Below, in pieces: positions 20,866-32,206 of a stretch of DNA of 64,000 bases; within the stretch, counting starts at the first letter, position 1, and each line of letters starts with the position of its first letter. The position numbers and the translations under genes were made by a program. The notes beneath the pieces were generated by a model. It was not told the origin of the DNA. It did no database searches and saw only the letters and a list, made by a program, of their open reading frames with translations. The DNA lies in contig JAJHZJ010000028.1 in NCBI GenBank assembly GCA_023548195.1, positions 1,506,001 through 1,570,000 on the forward strand, given 5' to 3'. The stretch is from Bettongia penicillata ogilbyi. Its lineage: Eukaryota; Chordata; Mammalia; Diprotodontia; Potoroidae.

Positions 20866-20956
20866 AGAAAATACACTTTCAGAGATAGAAAGTGTATCAG
20901 AGATACACTTTCAGAGATAGATATTCAGAGATAGAAAATACACTTTCAGAGATATA
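20866..20956. repeat. Local tandem and inverted repeat
   Basis: The unit 'atacactttcagagata' occurs three times (20871, 20904, 20939) with partial copies between. A perfect hairpin is formed by ATACACTTTC (20871-20880) and GAAAGTGTAT (20888-20897) around a 7-base loop AGAGATA. Confidence 0.9.
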
Positions 20957-21179
20957 TTAAATATAGTACACAGTCATTCTCTGTTGTCTGGGACTGGTCT
21001 ATAGGATTCATTGATGTGCTTTTTCACTTTAACAAATAATTAGATTAACATGTAAGTAGATTGGCTGTATACTGGATTCCTCATAGCTACAGGAATACAG
21101 TGCTGGGACAAAAAAAAATCTGGTGGAGGAAGAAAACTCCTTGGGCCCTTTCTGTCTGCCAAGTGAACAATAACACACA

Positions 21180-21690
21180 TTGGTCTTGCTGCCCATCCAT
21201 CTCTCCTCACTCCAATCCATCTTCCACTCAGCTACCAAAGTGACCTTCTTAAAATTCAGGTCTGACCATATCATTCCCTACTCAATAAACTCTAGTAGCT
21301 CTCTAGCATCTCTAGATAATATATATTAAAGTATTTGCTAAGCATTCAAAACCCTTCATAACCTGCTCCTCCCTTTCCAGTCTTCTTACACCTTCCTCCT
21401 CCCCATCACCTCCACAGACTTGTCAATCACTTCATCTATAGGCTCTGGGAATTTTCACTGGCTATCACCTATTCCTGAAATGTTCTCTCTCTGTCTTTCC
21501 ACCTCTTGACTTCCTTCAAGTTCCAGCTAAAATCTTACTTTCTTCAAGAAGCCTTTCCCAATTCCCCTTCATTCTAGTGTCTCTGTTGATTATTTCAAAT
21601 TTATTCTGCATGTAAGTTGTGCATAGTTGTTTACATGTTATTTCCATGAGACCCTTGGGGAACAGAAACTATCCTTTACCTTTCTCTGCA
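21180..21690 (+). mobile_element. L2 LINE 3' region
   Basis: Contains 'ctccaatccatcttccactc', 'agctaccaaagtgacct', 'aggtctgaccatatcatt', 'caaaacccttcataacctg', 'cttcaagttccagctaaaat' and 'ttcaagaagcctttcccaat', the L2 order. No frame is intact. Confidence 0.85.
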
Positions 21691-22115
21691 CTTAAGTAGT
21701 AGAGTCAGAATTTGGGTCACATCCAGTGTCCTTTCCACCAGACCAGATTCCTCATATGAACACTCTGAGCCTCAGATTTAAAATCAGGAGGAAAATGCCT
21801 GGCACATAGCCAGTGCTAACCAAATGTTTACTGATTGACTGTGTAGCATTTAAAGTTTTCAAAATACTTTCCTCCTACTTAATACCTATATAGTAAGTTG
21901 TGGGCCTCAATTTTCTGATCTGTAATATAAAGGCATTGTAATAGACAGCTTCTAAGCTTTCTTCCATCTCAGGACCTATGATCCTATAAGGAAAATCCTG
22001 CAAGTTAAGTAATGTAAACTGAAAACTAATGCCCCCAAAAGTCAACTGACTCATCCATGCTCACAAAGCTAGTAATTGGGGCAGGATTGATGTCTAGAGT
22101 ATTACCCTTAACTTG
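21691..22115. mobile_element. MIR and L2 debris
   Basis: Small pieces in both orientations. 'gcctggcacatagccagtgc', then 'ccaaatgtttactgattgac' is an L2 end. 'gggcctcaattttctgatct' to about 21985 is a sense MIR piece. 'tcaactgactcatccatg', then 'aaagctagtaattggggc' at 22040-22105 is an antisense MIR piece. Confidence 0.5.
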
Positions 22116-22310
22116 CCAAACTCCCTCTAATTTGATAAACTTTCTGAGTTCACATATTCCTGATTTACATGGATTTAACAAGATTGAGCCTTGACAGATT
22201 TTGCTACTCGTAATTTCATTTCACATAAACACACCCATAATGCTATGCCCTCAAGCATACTTTGGCCCCTTAACACATCCCAAGACCTGTGAAATCCATC
22301 ACTACTTGAA

Positions 22311-22312
<2 letters not shown>

Positions 22313-22387
<75 letters not shown>
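22313..22387. repeat. (AG)n microsatellite, 75 bp, uninterrupted
   Basis: A perfect AG dinucleotide run of about 37 units. The absence of interruptions implies a young or actively slipping tract. Confidence 0.99.
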
Positions 22388-22390
<3 letters not shown>

Positions 22391-22489
22391 AATAGCTTTT
22401 GAATTCTGGACAATGCATGACATGATGTGAATCTGGCCATAATACTTTTTCTCCCTTAAGGGAAGGGAATCAATTTAAAATCACAGAAG

Positions 22490-22645
22490 AAAGGACTTTA
22501 AAGTTAGAGACATAGAGCCCATCCCCTTCCTTTTACTGAGGTCTAGGAGAGGAAATGACTTGTTCAAAGTCAAACAGATAGTAAACGAACAGCAGTGTCA
22601 GAGGTCAGATCTTCTCATTAATTGCAAATCCTGGGCTCTTTTCAG
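22490..22645 (-). mobile_element. MIR3-like SINE, antisense
   Basis: 'cccatccccttccttttact', then 'gaggaaatgacttgttcaaa' and 'gtcagaggtcagatcttctc' is the antisense MIR3-type order. Confidence 0.6.
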
Positions 22646-22689
22646 CTCACCAAGACTAAAAAGGAGGAAATCTCCAAGTATGTTGATGT

Positions 22690-23300
22690 TGTCAAGCTCA
22701 TTTCTACCTTCACAACATTGTTTGTTCTCTCTTCTCACACAGCTACCATTTCAGTTCAGGTTGTCATTACTCCTCACCTAGATTACTGAAACAGTCTCCT
22801 AACTGACCTTCCTGCATCACTGCATTTTCTCCTATACACCACACACATTTTGATTTATTGTATTGAAGTTAATGACTTTTCTATTCAGTCAATCTCCTTT
22901 TTACATTTTGGATAAAATGTAAACTCCTTTATTTAGTTTCTAAAGTCCAACACAACCTGGTCCCAGCCTACCTTTTCCTATTTATTAGACATTATTCCCT
23001 TTGCTCCACTCTGTGATCCAGCCAAATTGACTTTTTTTAGTTCCTCAAATATTGAACTCTACCTTTTCCATGTCCTTAAATAGTACCACCATCACGCCTG
23101 AAATGCACTCTCTCCTTCTTCCTCATACAGTTCCTTTCATCTTTTAAATATTCAACTCAGGCACCATCTTCTGCATGAAGCCTTTCCTAATTCCCCAAAT
23201 GCTAGAACCTTGCCTCTCAAACTATCTTGTATTGAACTACTTTGCATATATTTGTATTTATTAACATTATACTGCATTTATTTTATATGTACAGTTAATC
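22690..23300 (+). mobile_element. L2 LINE 3' region
   Basis: Contains 'cacctagattactgaaac', 'agtctcctaactgaccttcc', 'ttggataaaatgtaaactcc', 'cacaacctggtcccagccta', 'gatccagccaaattgac' and 'tgcatgaagcctttcctaat', in L2 order. It is one of the longest sense L2 copies in the window. Confidence 0.85.
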
Positions 23301-24234
23301 CTCAATATTTGCACATTTATCTTTCCTGACTCCTTACACTCATGTGATTTTATCAGTAACTTCATTATCACTTTTGCATTGGCAACCAGGCACATTCACA
23401 GCTATGAGCAAGAAAGAATAAAAAGAGAGAGGCAAAATCTGCAAATCTGTGGAGCAGCTAGTATCTGACTAGGTGCTTCACTGGTCTTATTCAGCAGGGA
23501 GCAAAAAGCTCCCTGTGCATTCATTGAATGTTTTCATTGTTTGCCTTTAAAATTCAAATCGTTTGTTGTAATGATGCTCCCAAAGCATAGTGCAAGTCCT
23601 CTGGGCTCAAGGTGATGTGGAGATCTGGCTAGTCTCGGCATCTTAATACAGCAACTAAAGTCCCAGTAACTTCTCCCTTGGTTTTCAGAAGGAAACCAAG
23701 GTTTACAGCAGTATAAACTATAATACAATGCCCTCACAACACCATCTGAGACAGAGAAAGGAAAGATTAAGATTAAAAATGTTTTTCCTTTAAGAATTTT
23801 ATTTGCTTTACTGTATTTGTGGCATTATAGATCGCATGTGTTATGAAAAATGAATTGTCTTAAATCAATGTGTTTGTTTTTAATTGAGATGTTAGCACTG
23901 AAGGTCATAGAATTCTAGGGAATTACTAGCAAGAAAAAATGTTTTGCATGTTACCAATTTTATATTGTCTACTTCATTTTATGTTATTTCACAGTTCCTA
24001 TGTTAGAAAAAGTGCATATTATCTGGATAAATGGCTTGTTATAAAGAATTGTACGCAGAAAAGTTTATTTTCGGCAATCTCTAGAGAAAGATTGTAGTGT
24101 TTGGTGATCTCAGGAACCTAAGATCTATTATTTCCCATAGGATCAATGTATCAACATTTGTGTATCAACATTTTTACTTTCATGCTGTTTCTAGGAATGT
24201 TCCCTCACAAAAGCTGAGCATTGACTCCATTTGT
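23301..24234. other. Unique sequence
   Basis: No gene or TE recognised. The 67-codon antisense frame near 23534-23737 has no family resemblance. Confidence 0.4.
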
Positions 24235-24362
24235 GGTTGCCCCCTATTAAAATGTAAGCACATTGCAAGTGAGTATTGCTTCCTTCTTTGTATTTAGAAT
24301 CCCAGTAGCTACCACAGTGCTTAGGACATTGTAGAAGCTTAATAAAAACTCTTTGATTACTT
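24235..24362 (+). mobile_element. L2 LINE 3' end
   Basis: Contains 'attaaaatgtaagcacattg', 'tttgtatttagaatcccagt', 'accacagtgcttaggacatt' and 'gcttaataaaaactctttga', the L2 terminus. Confidence 0.75.
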
Positions 24363-24633
24363 AGATTCTCCTTCAATTCGTAGTATGAACCTCAAAGCCA
24401 ATGAATCTATCTGAGCTTCCATTTCCTCAGTTACGAGAGATTTTTTCCACTTAATAATATTGTAGTTTTATTTATAAAGCCCAGTACAACCAGTTCAGTA
24501 AAGATATTATTTTTTAAAAAGTGGGAGGGGAAGCAATGTTTCTTTTTTCCTTATACTCCTCATCCACAAAGAGCCCAGAGACATTTTTTTTCCACATATT
24601 GAAATTTTGTATCTTCAGTATTTTTTCCTCTGA

Positions 24634-24637
<4 letters not shown>

Positions 24638-24709
<72 letters not shown>
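24638..24709. repeat. (GT)17(TA)18 compound microsatellite
   Basis: An uninterrupted GT run passes directly into a TA run of similar length. Both are pure. Confidence 0.98.
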
Positions 24710-24711
<2 letters not shown>

Positions 24712-25137
24712 ATGCAGACCATAATAGCCTTTGCTTAAGGGACAGGTTTATCTAGTTTGTAATCTCATAAATCTATCTGATCCAAATAGTTCTCAACTTC
24801 CCCTAGCTCTGACATTTTATTTATACAATAAATCCACTCTGTTCTCTAGCTTTGCACAGGGTGGGATCAGAAGCTCTACACCTTCCCAGATAAGTAGGGG
24901 GAAGACAAGAGGCCTGTGTCCTCCCCAACCCCAAGAATTGCCTTGAAAGCAAGGATTTTCCACTGATGCTGGGGGAGGTATCACATAAGCAAGAGGAAAA
25001 TCTCAAGTCAAAAAAAAAAGGCACAACTACCTGTCCTTCTGCAGCAACTCTTGTTGAATCAAGGGACTCATATATAGGCGATGCTCCTACACGTCCAGAG
25101 CAATAATGAAAAAGTCCATGGAAACAACTTGATAGTA
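24710..25137. other. Unique sequence
   Basis: No TE recognised. A 121-codon antisense frame spans 24821-25186, but it has no homologous feel, no splice context and includes an A10 run. Confidence 0.4.
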
Positions 25138-25200
25138 GAACATACAAGCTCCTTGAGGGCAAGAACTGCCTTACTTTTTTATTCATATCCTAATCAAACA
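25138..25200 (+). mobile_element. L2 3' end fragment
   Basis: 'acatacaagctccttgaggg', then 'caagaactgccttac' is a short L2 terminal piece. Confidence 0.5.
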
Positions 25201-25224
25201 GCAGTATGCTTAGGATATAGTTAT

Positions 25225-25470
25225 AATAATAGCTAAAACTTGGGTGGTACTTTACAGTTTATGAAGTGCTTCAGAAATATATTGTTTAATCCTCCCAACA
25301 ATCCTAGGAGGTAATTACTGTTATTATCCTTATTTAATAGATGAAGAAATTGAGACAGACTGAGGTTAAATGACTTGGCCAGGTTCATACCACTTTCTAG
25401 GTATTTCTGTGGTAGAATCTGAACTCATATTTTCCTGACTCCAAGTCCAATGATCAATTTACTTCACTAC
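25225..25470 (-). mobile_element. MIR SINE, antisense, near full length
   Basis: Starts 'ataatagctaaaacttgggt', runs through 'tacagtttatgaagtgcttc' and 'gatgaagaaattgagacag', and ends in the antisense tRNA head 'gaatctgaactcatattttc', 'ctgactccaagtcc'. Confidence 0.85.
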
Positions 25471-26405
25471 CTAAGTACATTTAATTAATATTTGCCTATT
25501 GATTTATTGTTTACTATCATATAGTGCCTACACATACATACACACACAAATGAACCTTGTTTCAAATAGGTTTCAATCAAAATTGTGTGTGAGTGTGCAT
25601 GTAAAAATCAAAGCCCAAGTATATAGATGTTTTCATCTTCAGTGCATCCATCTATAGCCTAGCTCGGCAGATAGGTCTATCTCAGATATAATGAAGTATC
25701 TTACCTTCCTTCATCCCAACAGCAGAGCATGTCATACAGCACAAATCTGTCCAGTTGAGTCACACACGTTTGCAGTGAGGCTGGACCTGCTATGAGGCTG
25801 TGAGGGTAGGTGTAGAGGTCAGATGAGGTGTACAGGTAAGCACTGCCTCCTTGCTCAGGAGTATAAAATAAGTAAGGCTATGACATAACCTATCAAGTAG
25901 GATTCTAAAACTCCTAATGAATGTCTTGCAGAAAGGGTTGAATCTCTTTGTTTAATGTATCAATCAAGGATCAAGCAACAATTTTGATTCCAGTATGAAA
26001 ATGAGAGGTAAGATTTGCAGAAAGCACTTTAAAAGAATATCATTTGGATATTGCCCAATAAAAAAAGACAGAAAGACAGAACCCTTTCATTTCTTACAAG
26101 TCAATTAGTATGCATTTTCACAAAGAGCTTAAAAGAGATGTTTAATTACATAGAAGAGAAAGGCTTGTAATAAAATGATTTACAGGTCTCCTCCTGCCCC
26201 TGAAACTGTGGGGAGTTAGAAAAAGAAAAAGAAAGAAGGAAATGGACTAAAGGGAAAAAGGAGGATGTGGGGGACAGGGTTGGGAATAAATAATTTAAAA
26301 ATTGCTATTGGACAGCATGAACTCGGTACTGATTCAGACTTGGAAATAAATGGAAAATTAGAAAAAGAGAAATGAAATTCAAATGCCAGCAAGAGAGAGG
26401 TGAAA
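25471..26405. other. Unique sequence
   Basis: No recognised gene or TE. It includes an ACATACACACACA patch near 25535 and an A/G-rich patch near 26210-26260. Confidence 0.4.
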
Positions 26406-26409
26406 GGAT

Positions 26410-26600
26410 TGAAATATTTATAGCAACACAGGATTTAGAGGTGGAAAGGAAGTTGGACATCATTTCATCCCACCCTCTCCTTTTAGAGATGAGGAAATAG
26501 AGGCCCAGGACAAGTAGTTACTCAAAGTCACGCATAGGGTGTCAAATTCAAGACCTCCAACCTTAAAGTCAGTAGTTTTTCCACACAATGCTCTGCGCCG
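26410..26600 (-). mobile_element. MIR3-like SINE, antisense
   Basis: 'catttcatcccaccctctcc', then 'gatgaggaaatagaggccc' and 'tcaaattcaagacctccaac' is the antisense MIR3-type order. Confidence 0.7.
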
Positions 26601-26894
26601 AATACTTGCTAAGGATATGAAAGTTATTACAAAGATTTACAAACTGTGGAGTAGAAAGGTTTTCCAGACAAAGTAGGCACACAGTTACATACATATGCTA
26701 AGTGTCAAGTAAATGATTAAGATAGTAAGAGTTACACAAAGAAGAGGGTTATCTAGACCTGGAACAAAAAGAGGATTCAATCGATTCTGTCTGCATAAAC
26801 CTTTCTACTTTCTCCTTACTTAAATCCTACCATTCTGCCCTCACAATTGAAAGAACTAGGATCTGAAAATAACTATGGAAATTGGTGTTTGTAT

Positions 26895-27055
26895 AGATCA
26901 TGGAATCAAAGTTCTTAGGCAAGAAGGGCTCTCAGAAGCCAACAAGCTCAATACTTTTTTTTTTCAGAAGAGAAAATGGAGGCCCAAGGAGGTTATGTGA
27001 TTTATCCAAGATCACACAAATAGTGTGCATCACAGATGAGATTGCATATTCAGGA
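26895..27055 (-). mobile_element. MIR3-like SINE, antisense
   Basis: 'agaagagaaaatggaggccc', 'aggttatgtgatttatcc' and 'agatcacacaaatagtgtgc', the same family as 26410-26600 and only 300 bp away. Confidence 0.65.
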
Positions 27056-27059
27056 AATT

Positions 27060-27465
27060 CGGGAAATGAGTGTACCATGTCTTTAAAGGAGTATGGACTT
27101 TATCTTGCAGGTAACTGGGAACCACTGAACGTTTTTAAACTTGTGTTGATGAAGGCAAAGCAATGATTTAAAATTAATCTGTTTAGTATCCATTGAAGGA
27201 GGAGAAAATGGAAGAGAAAAAAAGTATTAAATAATCTAAGATCTAAAAAAGAAGTGGAAACTAACAGAACTTGACTTGACCAACTAGGTGTTAGGAAGGG
27301 GATGGGAAGAGTCAGGAAATTTGTATAGTAAAGGAGATAGAAGCAGGAAAAACAGAAGGATGAGATTTAGAGTCCAGTCATGGACATACTGGAAGAGTGG
27401 CATGATGATGTCCAACAGGCAGCTAAAAATAAAAAGCCTAGGGCTCAGGAGAGAAGTCAAAACTA
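27060..27465 (-). mobile_element. L2 LINE, antisense internal fragment
   Basis: 'tatggactttatcttgcagg', 'taactgggaaccactgaacg', 'gaagagtcaggaaatttg' and 'gatgtccaacaggcagct' follow antisense L2 order. Between them sequence is lost. Confidence 0.6.
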
Positions 27466-27929
27466 CAGTGCAAATTCAGAGTCCTGCTGCTTTCTCTTAT
27501 TTGTTTTCTAACTTTGGCCATGCACTTCATCTCTCTGTCTCTCAAGTTCCTTATATGTATACCTCAGGCTATGGAGACATTCTTTTAATCTCCACTCTCA
27601 GTGGCAGATTGTATCCAGAGGGTGGACACTACATCTCCCCTCAGAGTTCTAGAAGTGGCGATGAGTTTCTAGAAGTTCATTTTCTTAATTCTACATAGCT
27701 CATAAGCCTCTGCCAATGCTCTTTCCTCTGCCTCATTATTATTGATTGATATCAATTTGTTATCCAGAGTTAACTGAGGTCCTGTAGAAAAAACACTATG
27801 TATCTCCTCAAAAGGTCTGTGACATATTATCCCATCAGGATACAGTCAAGAAGAAAATGGTTTGGAGTACATGTGGTAAAAGGTTAACCTCCTAGTTGCT
27901 AAAGGTCCCTAAGTATCTCATGAATACAA
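27466..27929. other. Unique sequence
   Basis: No recognised feature. A 136-codon sense frame (27288-27698) spans L2 debris and unique sequence and is judged spurious. Confidence 0.4.
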
Positions 27930-28170
27930 TCATCATTTTCATCTTTATACAGTGCTTTAAGGTTTTCAGAATGTTTTTTAAATATTATTTCATTTGATCC
28001 TCAGAACACTCCAGGACAGTGAATACTATTTCATCCCCATTTTACAGATGGGTAAACTGAGGCAATATAGGTTAAATAGCTTGCTGAGGGTCATAAAGGT
28101 AGCAAATGTATGAGGCCATATTTGAACTCAGGCCTTTCTGACTCTATCCATTACACAACTTATATGCCAA
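27930..28170 (-). mobile_element. MIR SINE, antisense, near full length
   Basis: 'tacagtgctttaaggttttc', 'ccccattttacagatgggta', 'aactgaggcaatataggtta' and 'tttgaactcaggcctttctg' are in antisense MIR order. Confidence 0.85.
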
Positions 28171-28571
28171 CTTTTTCATTGGCTTGGTATATGTTCCCTG
28201 CTGGATTCCTTGTGGAGTATTGACTACATTTCCTTTCAGCACTGCTAGCACTAGGACATAGATAGGAAATCCAATATCCTCTGATTCTCCAAAGTTTATA
28301 GTGTTGTTATCTTCTGGTCAAGGGGAAAGAGAGATGACACTGAGACTAAGGACAAGGCTGAAGCTCCTCTCCTCCCAACTCCTAGACTTTTCAGGATCTT
28401 GACTGGAATGATTCCTACTGCTAAGCCAGTAGATACTTGAATATTCAATTCTAAGGTAGTTTGTTGGTTTACACAAAACCCATAGAGTGTAACTAAGTCT
28501 CTTCAACTATTCCCAAAAGACTTCGTCACAATTAGTTAAAATGTCCTTAATTAATTGATTCAGTTGTAATT
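28171..28571. other. Unique sequence
   Basis: No gene or TE recognised. Confidence 0.4.
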
Positions 28572-28828
28572 TTTGTTGCTGTTCAGCCATTTTTCAGTTG
28601 TGTCTGATTCTTCATGATCCCATTTGGGGTTTTCTTGGCAAAGTTGCTAGAGGGTTTGCTATTTCCTTCTCTAGCTCATTTTATAGGTGAGAAAACTGAA
28701 GCACACAGGACTAAGTAACTTGTCCAGGGTCACACACTTACTTAAGTGTCTGAGACCAGATTTGAACTCAGGAAAGAGTCTTCCTGACTCCATGCCTAGT
28801 GCCCTATTCACTGTGCCATCTAGCTACA
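28572..28828 (-). mobile_element. MAR1-type SINE, antisense
   Basis: 'tgttgctgttcagccatttt', 'ggggttttcttggcaaagtt', 'tccagggtcacacacttact' and 'tttgaactcaggaaagagtc', ending 'gtgccatctagctac'. Full length. Confidence 0.92.
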
Positions 28829-28984
28829 GATGTCTCAGTCTTATTCACACTTAGTTAATAATTCTCCTTTATTTAATGGAGATATGTTCTCACGTGGTAA
28901 AAGTATCAGGGCATAGCATCTTGTTAGTTACTTTAAATGGAATGAGATATGTCTTTTATGTAATGATGCTTTGCAACCCATATT

Positions 28985-29075
28985 CATGAAGTTGTTGTGA
29001 GATCCAGATGAGATAGGGTAGGTAAAGTGCTATAAGTCACATCATCTAATGCTGTTACTGTGGTTGTTATGATGA
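28985..29075 (+). mobile_element. MIR 3' fragment
   Basis: 'gaagttgttgtgagatccag', then 'atgagatagggtaggtaaag' and 'tgctataagtc' is the sense MIR tail. Confidence 0.5.
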
Positions 29076-29099
29076 TGATTTGTAGAGATAGGAAGTAGA

Positions 29100-29235
29100 C
29101 CTGGGATTACATTACTACAGGAACTCTCAGAACTCCCTATACCAATGCAAGTCAGAACTTTCTCTGCAAAATAGCCTTAGGGAGCTGCCTAGAACACTGC
29201 CTGAGAAGTTAAGTGACTTGTCCAGGGTGACAGAG
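29100..29235 (-). mobile_element. CORE-SINE-like SINE, antisense fragment
   Basis: 'aactctcagaactccctata', 'ccaatgcaagtcagaac', 'aagttaagtgacttgtccag', 'ggtgacagagtttg', the same family as 8385-8548 and 57780-57950. Confidence 0.65.
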
Positions 29236-30226
29236 TTTGTATGGCATAAATCCATCTTCTCTGATTAGGAGGGCAACTCTTTATCTCCTGCATCACATTG
29301 TTTCTCATCATTATCATTACCTATATGGCAGTGTTTATTGTCTGATGGTTGAAGCCTTCAGAGACAATGACATCACAAAAGGAAAGAATGCAGAACCGCA
29401 GTGCTCAAACATTTTGTTTTAACTCATGACAAAGTCTTCTTTCTTTGCCATGAAGAAATACAGCCTACCACAGGTGATAGGACAGACTTGCATATGCCCA
29501 TGCAATTGCAAATATAAGCTCCTGGAACACCTAGTTAACATTGGAAACTTGTTGATATTCCATGATATACACATGTCAACTACTTATGTAGAGCAAGAAA
29601 AAAGCCTATTTAGGAGATAAGTGGAACTATTTAATGACATACAAAAAGAAAGGTGTCAGTAGTAGAGGTAAAATGAGGATAGTATCGTGTCACAAAAGAT
29701 GAAACAGCATTTGAAGAAGACAGGATTTATTAGGAAATGAGAACCAAATTCCCGAAATTCAACCATTCTACTCTCCACCCCTAATTACAATAAGAAAAAA
29801 GGAAAACAAAATCTCTAAAAATTACAAGTATATCTCAGAGGGAAGGAAAGACATCTTAGAGTTACAGTAGATATGACATACAAGCTTTTAAAAACTAATT
29901 ATGCTTTAGGGTGAAGGGATACACATGATTTATGAAAAATAATTTAAACTTGATTAGATAACAAAAATCATGGAGAAACAAAAGAAGTTGAGTATCTCAA
30001 AAAGCAAAACTCTTTTATTAAATAAAAATGGAGTCAAGACACCTATGCAAGTGACTTCAAGGGCAGGAATTTAGTTTGTTTCTTTAATCAGTTTTAGCCA
30101 TGTGCATCTAAAATGTACCAGAAACAGATCAAATATTTCAAGGAAAATGGTGATTACATAATTGTATAAATGGGCAAAAATATAAATAAACATTTCACAA
30201 AAGGAGTTATATAACCTGTGATAATT
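29236..30226. other. Unique AT-rich sequence
   Basis: No gene or TE recognised between the SINE and the HAL1-type insertion. Confidence 0.4.
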
Positions 30227-30238
30227 TAAAAATACCTG
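30227..30238. repeat. Target-site duplication, left
   Basis: TAAAAATACCTG immediately precedes the HAL1-type 5' end and is repeated at 33051-33062. Confidence 0.93.
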
Positions 30239-30894
30239 GAGGAGCCAAGATGGCGGAGTAGAAAGACTCACATATGCTAGCTCCGAATCCACAGCCCAAA
30301 AATTTCCTGTAAAAAGAGCTCCCCACAAGTTCTGGAGCAGTGGAAGCCGCACAGCAACGCAGTGGAGGAGATTTCCGCTCCAGAGAGCCCTGAAAAACCA
30401 ACCCCAAAGGTCTGTTGCGCACTGGACAGCGGAGCCCAGCCCTGGCCACCAGGCCCTGAGAGGAGCAGATCTGAGCAGGCTTCAGGGACGGAATCTCTGG
30501 TGGCTGCAAAGGTCCCTCCACCCACAGGCACTACAGGTCAGTGAGAGAGACTTCTGGGCTGGCCAAGAGGGGAGTGGGGTGTCTCCATAACTCAGGTCCC
30601 CTCGGCAGGCAGTGGCAGAGGCAGTGGCAGCCAAGAGCTCCCAGAGCAGGCAGAACCTCAGATCGATTACTGAAGATCTCCACATAAACCCGCTGAGGGA
30701 ACTGAGCCTGGGAGGCGGCCCTGCCCCCACCTGAGAACCTGAATTTAATCTCTCACACTGAATAGCAGCCCTGACCACCACTGAAAGCCCTGAGGCTGGG
30801 GAGCAGCATTTGAATCTCAGACCCCAAGCACTAGCTGGGCAGGTCTAGGTCAGGGTGGAGAGGAATCTCAGAGGTCAAGTCACTGGCTGGGAAA
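30239..30894 (+). promoter_or_regulatory. HAL1/L1 5' UTR with YY1-like site
   Basis: The first bases carry CCAAGATGGCGG (30245-30256), the YY1 consensus that sets the start position of transcription in L1 5' UTRs. The 650-bp leader is the most GC-rich segment of the window, rich in CAG and CCTG runs, with several CpGs retained. It has no protein-coding role. Short open frames on both strands here are artefacts of the GC content. Confidence 0.7.
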
Positions 30895-31997
30895 ATGCCC
30901 AGAAAAGGGAAGAAAAATAAGACCATAGAAGACTACTTTCTTGGTGAACAGATGTTTCCTCCTTTCCTTTCTGATGAGGAAGAACAATACTTACCATCAG
31001 GGAAAGACATAGAAGCCAAGGCCTCTGCATCCCAAACATCCGAAATAGATATCCAATGGGCTCAGGCCATAGAAGAGCTCAAAAAGGATTTTGAAAATCA
31101 AGTTAGACAGGTGGAGGAAAAACTGGGAAGAGAAATGACAGATATGCAAGAAAAGCATAAAAAACAGGTCAATACTTTGCTAAAGGAGACCCAAAAAAAT
31201 GCTGAAGAAAATAACACCTTGAAAAATAGGCTAATTCAATTGGCAAAAGAAGTTCAAAAAGCCAATGAGGAGAAGAATGCTTTCAAAAGCAGAATTAGCC
31301 AAAAGGAAAAAGAGGTTCAAAAGTTCACTGAAGATAATAGTTCTCTCAAAATTAGAATGGAACAGATGGAGGCTAATGACTTTCTGAGAAACCAAGAAAT
31401 CACCAAACAAAACCAAAAGAATGAAAAAAAGGAAGAGAATATGAAATATCTCATTGGAAAAACAACTGACTTGGAAAATAGATCCAGGAGAGACAATTTA
31501 AAAATCATGGGACTACTTGAAAGCCATGATCCAAAAAAGAGAGCCTAGACATCATCTTTCATGAAATTATCAAGGAAAACTGCCCTGATATTCTAAAATC
31601 AGAGGGCAAAATAAGTATTCAAGGAATCCATCGATCACCGCCTGAAAGAGATGCAAAAAGAGAAACTCCTAGGAACATTGTGGCCAAATTCCAGAATTCC
31701 CAGGTCAAGGAGAAAATCTTGCAAGCAGCTAGAAAGAAACAATTCCAGTATTGTGCAAATACAATCAGGATAACACAAGATCTAGCAGCTTCTACATTAA
31801 GGGATTGAAGGGCATGGAATAGGATATTCCAGAAGTCAAAGGAACTAGGACTCAAACCAAGAATCACCTACCCAGCAAAACTGAGTATAATACTTCAGGG
31901 GAAAATATGGTCTTTCAATGAAACAGAGGACTTTCAAGCATTCTTGATGAAAAGACCAAAGCTGAAAAGAAAATTTGACCTTCAAACACAAGAATGA
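30895..31997 (+). pseudogene. L1-type ORF1 (RNA-binding chaperone), broken
   Basis: The ATG at 30895 opens 217 codons to a TAG at 31546-31548. The N-terminus is basic (MPRKGKKNK). Residues about 55-175 form a long Lys/Glu-rich coiled coil. The RRM begins at ENRSRRDNLKIMG (about residue 194), as in L1 ORF1p. The stop comes from a frame change at an A run (31533-31538). The following sequence continues the RRM and C-terminal domain in the +1 frame (TPRNIVAKF, LQAARKK, RITYPAKLS). It meets a TGA at 31806-31808, likely CpG decay of an arginine codon, and finally the natural TGA at 31995-31997. Intact length would be about 367 residues. ORF1p trimerises and coats its own RNA; this copy cannot make the C-terminal half. 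Confidence 0.88.
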
Positions 31998-32127
31998 GAA
32001 GAAGCATGAAAAAGCCAACAGCAAAGAGAAGTCATAAGGGACTTACCAAAGGTGAACTGTTTACATTCCTACATGGAAAGACAATATTTGTAACTCTTAA
32101 AACTTTTCAGTATCTGGGTAGTTGCTG

Positions 32128-32206
32128 GGACTACACACATACACACACACACGTACACACATGTGCACATACACACACATACACACATGCACGCACACAC
32201 AGAGAC
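32128..32206 (+). repeat. (CA)n tract in the HAL1-type 3' region
   Basis: CACACATACACACAC-type repeats just downstream of ORF1. They occupy the expected place in the element and are probably part of the family consensus, lengthened by slippage. Confidence 0.9.

Noticed and set aside
24821..25186. 121-codon minus-strand open frame
   Set aside because: It overlaps an L2 end fragment and an A10 run, with no family resemblance.
27288..27698. 136-codon plus-strand frame
   Set aside because: The first part is antisense L2 debris; no domain in the rest.
30207..30781. Overlapping minus-strand frames of 84-104 codons
   Set aside because: They are antisense to the GC-rich HAL1-type 5' UTR, where stops are rare by composition.
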